Part shown: positions 26,555 to 37,684 of the stretch, one piece after another
Position numbering within the stretch: the first letter of the stretch is position 1
Layout of the letters: each line of letters starts with the position of its first letter
Source of the DNA: Paragordius varius
Lineage: Eukaryota; Nematomorpha
NCBI GenBank assembly: GCA_964247055.1
Contig: OZ176055.1
Coordinates: 2,480,001-2,544,000, forward strand
Length of the DNA: 64,000 bases
Direction: 5' to 3'
Made by a program: the position numbers and the translations under genes
Notes under the pieces: model-generated
The model's input: only the letters and a program-made list of their open reading frames with translations
Database searches by the model: none
Told to the model about the DNA's origin: nothing

Positions 26555-26930
26555 CACTCGGTATGAGTTCTGAATTTTCAATTGCTCCTGCATTAGCTTG
26601 GCATGTGGCGGTTTTTTTCTTGTTTGTTTTGTTTTTGCAACTCCGAAAAAAAGCTGGTATGAATTTTTTTTCGCTGACTATGCTTTACATTTTGATCATC
26701 TGTGTCATTATTCAATAGAATATTCTGATCCGAAGGAGTTGGGATGGCGGTTTTGGTGGAGGTTTGGTTTTTAAGGGAAAATGTATGAAACTGTGAATTT
26801 AACTTTATAGTTTCTTTGAGCGAGTAAACCTTTTTTCCGACCGTTGATTGGGCTTTACCGATCAAATCGAAACCATCCTGTGTAGAGTGAGAATTGGCGG
26901 GTAACGAGGGAAGTTCTAAGGGGTTGGTCA
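26555..26930 (-). pseudogene. Repeated exon, copy 3, frameshifted
   Basis: 376 nt and highly similar to copy 2 (TNPLELPSLPANSHST start, same splice sites). The length is no longer a multiple of three. The frame is lost around the KKIHTSFF segment, where copy 2 reads KKFSLPAFF. Inclusion would shift the message, so it is probably skipped or dead. Confidence 0.6.
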
Positions 26931-29900
26931 CTACAAACAAATACGGTAAAAATTAAATTTATCACGAGACAAAACTTTCAAAAATTATGAGTTTATTTAA
27001 CTTAAAAAACTAAAAGTAATTTTTTAGAATATCATATTTTTCAATCCTCCATTCAAACTTCCTTGATTTTAATTCCCTATTTGTGGAATCATAACTAGTT
27101 ATGTAGGGATTTGACCGTTTTAGTTTTATTATTTAGTTAAGTGTTTCATCATACTATTTAATATTTTTGTTTGAGTCAATAAATAAAGAGTATGACTAAA
27201 TTCAAAAGTCAAAAATAAAATGAAATTTTATATTATATAGTTTAAACATACCACTCGGTATGAGTTCTGAATTTTCAATTTGTCCTGCATTAGCTTGGCA
27301 TGTGGCGATTTTTTTCTTGTTTGTTTTGTTTTTGCAACTCCGAAAAAAAGCTGGTAGACTGAATTTTTTTCGCTTATGCTTTACATTTTGATCTTCTGTG
27401 TGATTATTAAATAGAATATCCTGATCCGAAGGAGTTGGGATGGCGGTTTGGGTGGTGGTTTGGTTGTTTTGCGGGGGGAATGTAATAAACTGTGAATTTA
27501 ACTTTTTAGTTTCTTTGAGCGAGTAAACCTTTTTTCCGACCGTTGATTGTCCGTTACCGATTAAATCGAAACCATCCTGTGTAGAGTGAGAATTAGCGGG
27601 TAATAAGGGAAGTTCAAAGGGGTTGGTCACTACAAACAAATACGGTTAAATTTATCACGAGACAAAACTTTCAAAATTTTTATTTAACTTACAAGACTAA
27701 AAGAAATTTTTTAGAATATCATATTTTTCCATCACTCATCAAACTTCCTTGATTTTAATTTCCTATTTGTGGAATCATAACTAGTTATGTTGGGATTTAA
27801 CCATTTTAGTTTTATTATTTAATTAAATATTTCATCATCTATATATTTATAAAAATGGAAAATGCTGGCTTTGTGATCTGGTACAGGAAAACCGGTAGAC
27901 CCATTCAAATCCAAACTTCGAAAAAATATAATCATTAATAAATGCCCCGACAATAGCTTCGCCCTTTTTTTCAAATAGGCCCCCAGTTCGGGCCTACCCC
28001 GTGTGAAAAACGGGTTTTTTGAAAACAGAAGTCCACAAAAATCGTGTCTTTGAGACAATTTTTCGGAAAACGTGTTGGACCATTCAATTTCAAATATGAT
28101 TTTTGTTTACTTATTTTCAATTGTGCTAAACATAGTCGAACCACTTTTTTGATTTAGGCCCTCTTTTTACCCGCTCCCCCCGTAAAATGCCACCTTTTTT
28201 AAAAAACAAAGTCCACAAAAATAATTTTTTAAATCGATTTTTCGCCCTAGGTATGAGACCGTAAAAATTCAATAAAGATTCCACGTATTCCATGTTAAAA
28301 GGCAAAAATTTTAGTCCACCGTTAATTTGATGATAGCTGCTGGGTAAGGAGCTACCCGCTAAAAACTGATTTTTCATATAACTTTGTGATCTGTTTCCGG
28401 AAAACCGGTGAAGCCATTCGAATCCAAACATCGAAAAAATATAATCATTAATGAATGCCCCGACAATAGCTTCGCCCTTTTTTGGAATTAGGTCCCCAGT
28501 TTGGGCCCACCCCGTGTGAAAAATGGGTTGAGTCAATTTTTTTGGAGAACGTGTTGGACCATTCAATTTCTATTATGATTTTTGTTTACTTATTTTCGAT
28601 TGCGCTAAACATAGTCGAGCCACATTTTTGATTTTAGCCCTCTTTTTACCCGCTCTCCCCGTAAAATGCCATTTTTTTCAAAAAAAATCCACAAAAATAA
28701 TTTTTTGATTGTATTTTTTTGCTCAAGGTATGAGACTCTAAAAATTCGAGAAGGTTTTTTCGTATTGCCTGTTAAAAGGCAATAATTTTAGTCAAGTGTT
28801 TCTTTGATGATAATGCTGAGTAAGGAGTATCTATCATACGTATAAATATTTTTTTAAATCTATTTTTCCCTCAAGTAAACAATCAATGTATGAATGCACC
28901 GTATTATAATTCCTATGAGATCATAGCTATTAAATAATGTTTCGAAATAATCCACATATGTGGATCATTTTATTGTCCCTTTTTTCAAATAACCCCCCCC
29001 CCCCCCCAGAAGTCCGAAGGACTTCCTCTGGCTGCGTAGCAGCACGAGATTTACGCCAGTACTATTTTATATTTTTGTTTGAGTCAATAAATAAAGAGTA
29101 TGATTAAATTTGATCTAGAATAAAAACTAACTTTTATATTATATAGTTTAATCATACCACTTGATAAGAGTTCCGAGTTTTCGATTGCTACTGCATTAGT
29201 TAGGCAAGTGGTGGTTTTTTTCTTGTTTGTTTTGTTTTTGCAACTCCGAAAAAGAGCTGTTAGACTAAATTTTTTTTGCTGATTATTTTCATTTTGATCT
29301 TCTGTTTCATTATTCAATAGAATGTCCTGACTCGAAGTAGTTGGGATGGCCGTTTTGGTGGTGGTTTGGTTGTTTTGCGGGGGGAATGTAATAAACTGTG
29401 GGTCAAACTTTTTATTTTCTTTGAGTGAGGATACCTTTTTTCCAACCGTTGATTGGTGGCTATCGCCGATCAGATCAAGGCCATCCTCTAAATTAAGTTT
29501 TGAAGAGGGGGGTGGGTGTAATGAGAAGAGTTCGGAGGGATTTGTAACTACAAACAGGTAAAGATTAAATTTGTGAAGCGATAAAACATTAAAAAATTTT
29601 TATAAGAATTTTGTTTCCATTAACTAAAACTAAAAATAATTTAAGTTATAATAAAATCATAACCCACCGTTATTATAAATTCTAATTTAACATTATATGT
29701 TAAAAATAAATAATATCTAAATCCGGCTCCTTGTAATTGACATCAAAAGGATTTGTTGAATAATGTTTCCCTTCATTTCCGATTACAAAAATAGCAGTTA
29801 TATAATGTTTATTTAGTTACATAAGTATTTGATCAAATTAAATTTTTAATGATTAACTCAATGTAAGCTCGACCAACATCCATTAGCTTGAAAATATTTT

Positions 29901-31714
29901 TTTAAATATGTTATGTACTTTTTCGATTTAAAAATGTTATTTATTCATTATGGAAATAAAAATACCTGAAGACTCGGACGGTTTATCAGAAGGATTTTCC
30001 GGAGGATTGACTAGTATTTTTGTATCTGATTGGCTATAAAATTTATAAACACATTCTGAAATTTCCTTAAGAATTAAACACAAGTAGTTTAAACCTATTT
30101 AGAGTTCGATAAAAACAAATTTTATCCAATTTCAACATCATATATGTATTACTGATGGTAAGACATATCATTTCATAAATCCAAATAACCTATTAAACAA
30201 CTCGAAAAATTAATCTTACCTTGAGTCCTCCTGTAATTCTTCCATCCTAACTCTTAAAAATATAAAACCGCTGCAAAAATGTTTATCACTCTTTCCGGAT
30301 TTAAGAACATATCTATTTTCCATTTCTGATTTACTAATAAGCTCAGTTAAATTAATTGATGTTGAGGCTGTGATATGTTGTACATTTTTTGATTTCCTAT
30401 TGAATAATTGCCAATGCTTTGGTTTGGCTTCCTACATTCAAAATATTAAATTAAAATAAAGGTTGTATTAATAATACCCTTCATGCTTATAAAGAAAGGC
30501 CAAATATGATTTTTGTTTTAAATTTTGGGATATAATTATTTTATCATTCATAAACAAAAGAGAGCAGTGGTACTAACCGCGGCCCACGGGTCACATGTGG
30601 CTATAAAAGTGCTTTATTATGGCTTTAAATTAATAATTTTTTTATAATTGGGTGCGTTCAGCATATTGAATTTTCCGTTGATTCGGTCAATTATAGAATT
30701 TTAATTTATCTGTAAAATCTGATTTTACATTGAAATTTTTGCTTCGATATTGATCATTCACATCTGACCTTATATATTCCAGTTAAAAAATATTAAAATA
30801 TGAATAAAGTTATCCGTATATCATATCGAGGCGGCATATTCAAAAACAAAGTGCATCAAGTGACATAGGATACGCCTTTTCTATTAACCAGATTTGTTTA
30901 AAATATTTTATAGTCTATATATAAATATATATTCATTCTGTGGAAGATTTCATAACAAAACATTTGTGTAAAACCCGCAAAAACCTTAAAGGCGTGTAAA
31001 ACTCTAAGAATATATTATCCGGAATAAAACAACCCATATTAATTAAAACTAGTTATAAAATATGTTTAAGCGTGGGGTAGCGTGTTAGTTGCTACAATGA
31101 AATCATTTCCAATTTAAAAGAATGTACGAGTAAATAAAAAACTTCTTCACTAGATACATCCTTTTACATAATTTATTTTAGTGTATTGATATTGGTGCTT
31201 ACCGTGAGGACTTGAAGATACCATTTGTGCTTCTTAAAAACGTGCGGATTTTTCTTATCACGTTTCAATTTTATGTCAAAAGTTAATTTTTCCTGGAAAG
31301 AAGAACGAAGGGCTGTGCGAGACTCAGAAGGCTCACAATATTTCCACTATATAAATGATAATTGTACAGTTAAAAATAAAACATAAATAGAAACATTATT
31401 TTTGTAAAAGACGACCATAATTTTTTAACTCTTTGATAAATAGTCCATATTAAAAAATAGGGAGAGTAAATTGTTACACTTAATTTATAATTATTTGAAT
31501 TAAATAGTTTATGTAGCAAAGCTCATATGGTTGTCTTTATGAAAAAATATGTTTTTAAGTTATACGTTTTGTCTATGTAATATCAATTTATATTTTGCAT
31601 GTTAGATAATAAAGTATGGCTTTCACATAAGTAGTTGATTAAAAAAAATATTTTACCGGAGTCGCGATTTTCCGTTCTTTCCTTTGCCAACTTAAACAAA
31701 TTTTGTCAGGCAGA
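26555..31714 (-). CDS. EHBP1/NT-C2-like gene with triplicated exon (partial)
   Basis: Exons chain in phase: 31714-31657, 31346-31203, 30431-30220, 30033-29966, then three copies of one exon. The first three encode a domain resembling the N-terminal C2 (PMI1/EHBP1) type: PDKICLSWQRKERK resembles QPDKLVVVWTRRSRRK of EHBP1, followed by FQEKLTFDIKLKR, ITASTSINLTEL and FIFLRVRMEELQ. EHBP1 links EH-domain endocytic proteins to actin and carries NPF motifs after this domain. Here the next exons carry NPPENP and then NPS/NPF/NPL at the start of each copy. The first exon(s), and any CH domain or C-terminus, were not found. The NT-C2 fold is likely; orthology to EHBP1 is inference. Confidence 0.55.
27252..27629 (-). 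CDS. Repeated exon, copy 2
   Basis: 378 nt, symmetric phase 1-1, open throughout. It starts V-TNPFELPLLPANSHST, the only copy with a canonical NPF motif (EH-domain ligand), and ends IENSELIPSG before gtatgt. Intron sequence on both sides is also shared with copy 3, so the duplicated unit is larger than the exon. Confidence 0.6.
27840..28840 (-). repeat. Repeat block F, inverted partial copy
   Basis: Two modules of block F (at about 27860-28080 and 28390-28560) lie in reverse orientation between exon copies 1 and 2 of the EHBP1-like gene. They carry the atgccccgacaatagcttcg signature (reverse of cgaagctattgtcggggcat). Confidence 0.75.
28993..29007. repeat. Poly-C tract
   Basis: Fifteen consecutive C, followed by a short hairpin agaagtccgaaggacttc. 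Possible collapse or slippage site in assembly. Confidence 0.9.
29158..29547 (-). CDS. Repeated exon, copy 1 (of the EHBP1-like gene)
   Basis: 390 nt, phase 1 on both sides, acceptor tttgtag and donor g|gtatga. Open throughout. It starts V-TNPSELF, continues with a low-complexity Q/T/N stretch (NNQTTTKTAIPT) and a basic CKNKTNKKKTT patch, and ends SELLSSG. Most diverged of the three copies. Confidence 0.6.
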
Positions 31715-32760
31715 CTAAAAAATTAAATGCAAAACCTTACCAATCGTGATCATACACTAACATTAATCCTTGATAAAAAATTGTGAAACGATATAATACA
31801 GAATCTGTGCGTTTTTTAATGTTACGCCACATAGTAGTATGAATTCTATTTTTTTCCTAAAAGATGGTGTGGTTAATTGGAAATTTTGGGTTCGATTGAA
31901 TTGCCAATATCAAGATCACCAATTAGAAGTTTGTAGGGATATATAATTAAAGTCAGGCAGTGATCACACTCAAATAGAGTGGAATATAATACAAAAAATC
32001 ATTATCAAATTTGTTTATTTTTGTGATGGTAATTTTTATACTTATGATTATTAAAATAATTAATGAGATTATCGCTTAAACAATCAAAAGTAATATTATT
32101 AAATAGCTCATAAGATATACAGTCTTGTTGTAGTTACGTCACAAAATTTAAACTAATATTTCTTTGCTAAAATATTATTAAATCAATAAATTTTGCCATA
32201 TGGTATTTAAATAATATTTTAAAATAAAATCTTAATATTAATAAAATTTAAATTTATTGTTGTTGCAAAACTTATATTAAATTTGTTTTTAACCCAATAT
32301 ATTTTTTAAGTTATATATTTACCACCTGTTTTATTTGGAAAATGCTCTCAATTTATTAAGGTAAGTGGTAAATAGCGAAAGTAAAGTATTACTTTAAGAA
32401 TTTGTATTGAGTCAAATGCTTATTGGCTAATATTAATTAATTATATAAAAGTTATGTTTTTATAGTTATAACTTGTATAATAAATAATAGAATTGCAAAT
32501 TTGAATAAAAAACTCAATATATGATTTATAACGTATTATTAAAGTAAGGAAAAAGTTATATTTTTATTCATATATAATCAATTTTTTTGCCATCGAGTTT
32601 TTTGCATTCTAATATTTTTATCATTTTAACAGTAATTCTGAATTAAAAATTATGATTCTACCATTTTTTTTACATTTCGATTCGAATTGGTCTAAATACC
32701 CCAGACTAGAATTAAATAAATATTTTTTAGAAACTACTGAAGGTAACCGGTTTGTATAAA
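31715..32760. other. Stretch upstream of the first recognised EHBP1-like exon
   Basis: This should hold the gene's 5' exon(s), since the first visible exon starts in phase 2. None was recognised. A diverged family A MITE lies just downstream, at about 31390-31590, inside the first intron. Confidence 0.35.
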
Positions 32761-32763
32761 ATA

Positions 32764-35340
32764 ACAAAAATACAAATCGTAAAACTTGATAGATATTTAT
32801 TCGGTTTGTTACACTGTGCGCAAAAAAGGGGGTAAAAAATAAACAAACATGATTTTTATCTAGAAAAATAAGAAATCCCTTGGAAAAGGAGACCCCAAAA
32901 ATTTTTGGGCAAAAATGCGCCCCAAAATGGAAATATTCGATTTTTTCATTTTTGACTAGAAATAGATTTTTGTCCATATTTTAAAACTGAGCAAACATGA
33001 TAAAACTTTTATATATTATATAACCTAATATATTCTTAAGAAAAATAGATGAAATTATTTTAAAGTATCAATAATTTTTTTTATTCCACAAAAATAGAAA
33101 TTTGTAAATTTTATGACATTGTCAAAATATATTATAAAAAAATTAATTGTAAGAACTCCATATTGTAATTATTATCATTTAAGTTTATGACTTATATATA
33201 ACATACCAAAGAGTTGGTATATATAATAAACGCTATGTATCCTTTTAAGTCCCTCAAAAAATTTGTATTTTTTGAAAAATTTTCGCGATTTTTGTTGCAT
33301 TTTCCTCACATGCTTCTCACTGTTTCATAAATACAGTATCAGTATCAGTAATCCGCAATTTTCAAATGCGAATACTGAAAAAACCAATAAAACTTCAAGA
33401 TTATAAAATTCCCTTTACTTTGGATAAAAGTATATATATATTATTTAATAACATAGTTAAGAAATTCAATTGCAAATTGAATAATTACCTTTTCTGCTAT
33501 ATATGTGGAAGGTATCATCGCCCTACAAATTTGATTAAAATAACTGAACAAATAATTACCTATTACAACATGTGTTTTGCTGGGAAATTAGTTCATTACA
33601 AGGAAATATGAGCCCACAGCAAGGTAATTATACTAATTCCGGTGGAGGGCTACAGATCAGAATGAAGAACGGTTCTATCAAAGGCTCAAACATATAGAAA
33701 AAAACTATACTAGTTCCAATAGTTGGTGAATACTATTGGAATCACTTTATATCTGACTAATATATTCATTAGGGATAAATAAATTTAAATTCTAATATGT
33801 ATTTTAAGTGTTGTTGTTAGGTTAGACTTGAAGAAATGTTGCAGGAGCAATTTTTGCAAACGAAGTTTGTACTTGACAATATCTTGATAAGACCGAAACA
33901 TTTTTATTTAAAAATTTTGTAGAAACCTAATTAAATATTCTTATTGTAAAAGAATGCTAAAATTTTATCGAATAAAAATAAATCCATTTATGATCAGTTT
34001 TTCAATATATATAATTGTAATAATTGTTAGATTTATAATTTGGCAATAAAGTTTCTGGAAGTAGTTTATTCAATGTCAGAATAATTTTGGTGCAAGGAAA
34101 ATTCTATTTTGTAACTAAAATTATATGAAGAAAATACACGTGAATACAAATAGAATTTTATTTAAAAAGCTAAATATAGTGTATATAGCAAAAAAAGCTT
34201 TTTATATTTCCGATGCTGCTTTCTGTATATCAAGAGGTCTTTAATTAAATTTATTATCTATAGATTAAATAGTATATAAACATTTATCCAAAGTAATGTA
34301 ATGGGAATTTCATAATCTTGAAGTTTTATTGGTTTTTACAGTATTCGCATTTGAAAATTGCGGATTACTGATAATGATACTGTATTTATGAAACAGTGAG
34401 AAGCATGTGAGGAAAATGCAACAAAAATCGCGAAATTTTTCAAAAAATACAAATTTTTGAGGTATTTAAAAAGATACATAGCCTTTATTATATATACCAA
34501 CTCTTTGGTATGTTATATATAAGTCATAAACTTAAATAATAAAAACAATATGGAGTTTTTACAAATAATTTTTTATAATATATTTTGACAATGTCATAAA
34601 ATTTACGAATTTCTATTTTTGGGGAATAAAAAAAATTATTGATACTTTAAAATAATTTTATTTATTTTTCTTAAGAATATATAAGGTTTTATATAATATA
34701 TAAAAGTTTTATCATGTTTGCTCAATAAGTTTTAAAAATATGGACAAAAGTCTATTTCTATTCAAAAATGAAAAAATGGAATATTTCCATTTTGGGGAGC
34801 ATTTTTGCTAAAAAAATTTTTGTGGTCTTCTTTTCCAAGGGATTTCTTATTATTCTAGATAAAAATCATGTTTGTTTATTTTTTTGTGCGCACTGTGTTA
34901 TACTCTTTATATACTATTTTCAAGTGAACATAATTTGCATGATATCAAATAAAACAAATAAAATTTCAAGTAACTAATGGATATGTTATTTACATAGTAC
35001 AAAAATATAAAACAAGACAATGCAAATGACAAAAAAAACTCTATAATACATACAAAATATATCAAAATTTGCATTTTGGGTCCTGTACTAATTTACTTTT
35101 CTATTCAATTATATATGTCAAATTTTTAGAATTTGATGTGTTTTACATATCGTCGATCGTAAAGTCCCTTAAATGAATTGCCAAATATATTAAAATTATC
35201 TTAATTAAATTTAACACTTTTTATTTAATTACATTTCGATTGGCCAAGAATATCATGCAAATTATGTTCACTTGAAAATAGTATATAAAGAGTATAACAA
35301 ACCGAATAATTTCAAGTTTTACGATTTATACTTTTGTTAC
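32764..35340. mobile_element. Large foldback element with ~650 bp arms
   Basis: The left arm 32764-33413 and right arm 34303-35340 are inverted copies once the nested insertion at 34901-35294 is removed. Diagnostic matches include ttcaaatgcgaatactg with cagtattcgcatttgaa, and gcgcaaaaaagg with tttttgtgcgc. The spacer 33414-34302 has no gene. Open frames at 32621-32977 and 33366-33611 lie on or overlap the arms and are not conserved between them. Confidence 0.8.
34901..35294. mobile_element. TA-flanked MITE nested in the foldback right arm
   Basis: 394 bp with inverted repeats of about 45 bp beginning TACTCTTTATATACTATTTT, flanked by TA on both sides (34899-34900, 35295-35296). The foldback left arm supplies the empty site (gtgTAacaaacc, inverted). 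TA duplication is typical of Tc1/mariner-mobilised MITEs. Confidence 0.8.
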
Positions 35341-35824
35341 TTTTTACATTTGGTGGCCAAGAGGAGTAACGACTCGCGACCTTCGCGTTATATGCTTCTA
35401 TAATAAAAATTATATAAAAAAGCCAATAATCTAAATTAAATTTTGTTTTAAAAGTTCTATGTCAAACTACTTTGACGCCATTTTTATTTTACAACATTTT
35501 TGCAAAATATCGTGTTTATTTGATTCTAACGTTAAAATGATAGCAATTTTTATTTAAATTACATCTAACATTGATAAAAATGGAAAAAGTGGTTTATTTT
35601 GTATTATTCTTCAATTTTGCCAATGCACATATGTTATGTTGATTAAATTTTTACCTATGGGTTTTACATTAAAATAGGTCATTACAAGTATATTTAAATA
35701 AAAAGTTTTATATATTTCGGTTTGTTAACCTTATATGAGTGATAAATTTTGGCATGGTTTCGATTTCTTCCATATTTTTTAAAATATTTAATTTTAAACA
35801 GGCCTGGGATAACTACCCCAGTTT

Positions 35825-37205
35825 GAACACAAATAAAAAAGGCAGCCGACTATGTTCGGCGCAATCATAAAAAGCAAAGTAATATTTTAAATTAAAATCC
35901 CTAACAAGTTTTCCGGAAAATTGTCTCAAAGACAAGATTTTTGTGGACTTGTGTTTTCAAAAAAAAACCGTTTTATACACGAGGTGGGCACGAACTGGGG
36001 GCCTAATTCAAAAAAGGGCGAAGCTATTGTCGGGGCATATATTAATGATTATATTTTTTCGACATTTGGATTTGAATGGTTTTACCGGTTTTCCGGAAAC
36101 AGATCATACATTTTTATAAATATATAGATTACCATAAATAATGTTTTATTATCCATATATTCTTTTAATATCCAATACATAGGATAGATAAATAAACAAT
36201 AAACTAATACGATTTTATGTTTAAAATCAATAAAGTTTGATTGATCATTTGATTGTCTCGTTTAAATATTGAGATAGACAATTTTATTTGAAATGAGCAT
36301 AATATATTTTTGATATTAATTTTGTTATGCGGCACGAAGTTTTAAAATGATTCACAGTCTCATACTTATGATGGCGCAGTTGTAGGCGGGTAGCCCCCTA
36401 CCCAGAGGCCATAAAAATGTGATTAGATAAAGTTTTCCGCCTTTATACCTGAAATCATCATTCATTCCTAATAGTTAATGGAAGAATGGCTTCAAAACTA
36501 AATAATAGTTCAATGATAGCGCATTTTTTAGGGATTAAAGGGCGGGCTTACTAACGGCTAATTCGAAAAATCCGCTCGACTTAAATTTTTGACTTTTTAC
36601 GGGTAATACTTTAGGCAGCTATTGTACTGATATGGTCTGATAGGTTTTCTGATATTTAGCCTCAAAAGCGCGTTATTTCGATACGACGGGTGAGTTTTTC
36701 GCGGGTAGCTCCTTACCCAGCAGCTATCATCAAAGAAACGCTTGACTAAATTTTTGCCTTTTAACAGGGAATACGTGAAATCTTTATTGAATTTTTGAGG
36801 TTTCATACCTTGGGCGAAACAAAAAATTATTTTTGTGGACTTAGTTTTTTTGTAAAAAATGGCATTTTACGGGGGGGGGGGGGGGGGGGGTAAAAAGAGG
36901 GCCTAAATAAAAAAGGCGAGCCGACTATGTTCGGCGCAATCAAAAATAAGTAAAAAAATCATATATGAAATCGAAAGTTCCTCTCCGGAAAATTGTCTCA
37001 TAGACAAGATTTTTGGGGACTTCTGTTTTCAAAAAAACCCGTTTTTACGGGGTGGGCCCGAACTGAGGCCTAATTCAAAAAAGGGCGAAGCTATTGTCGG
37101 GGCATTTATTAATGATTATATTTTTTCGATGTTTGGATTTGATTGGGTCTACCCGTTTTCCTGTACCAGATCACAAAGCCAGCATTTTCCATTTTTATAA
37201 ATATA
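35825..37205 (+). repeat. Repeat block F copy 2 (~1.4 kb)
   Basis: Same orientation and internal order as 23250-24665: cgactatgttcggcgcaatc, module, the atgttttatt..atgagcataatat insert, array-like units, second module, end near ccatttttataaatat. Includes a 20-base poly-G run at 36871-36890. Confidence 0.75.
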
Positions 37206-37684
37206 AAGATAGATTGGACATATTTACAGTTAAAATCATTTAGCGTCAATTATCCCCCTGGCTAACAATTACTTTTTTTTAAAACCAAAATAATTATTTT
37301 TTAAATTTATTTTGCATCAAATTTTTGAAAAAAACTCCACAAATTATTTATAACATAGGCATTTTCATTATCCTTTTGTATTATGATGTCCGGCATATTA
37401 ACATTATCATAAAATGTAGAGCTATTTGTTCCTTTTGATAATATGAAGGGGAATGTGTGTGCAAATTTTTCTGTAACCTAATGCATTTTTAAAGTAAGAT
37501 AATTAAAAAAATGCCAACATTTATTAAATGACCTAATAAATTACTAAATACAGTGAATTAGGAAAATTATTAAAATATTTAAAGATTTATCCAAAAAATA
37601 CTGTCAATACCAATTTTTTCAATATTTTATTATATTAAAATATGCATTATATCAAATAAAATTATTCCTTTAAACCCGAAAAAT
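37206..37684. other. Gap downstream of the SMYD gene
   Basis: AT-rich. I see only the expected 3' flank of the SMYD gene and no repeat that I can name. Confidence 0.35.

Noticed and set aside
28993-29060. Poly-C tract followed by short hairpins, considered as a regulatory or quadruplex-forming site
   Set aside because: It sits at the degraded edge of repeat block F, where a poly-G run also occurs in the other copy (36871-36890); slippage is the simpler explanation.
32621-32977. 118-codon open frame on the minus strand
   Set aside because: It overlaps the foldback left arm, the inverted copy at 34.7-34.9 kb does not keep the frame, and it has no recognisable domain.
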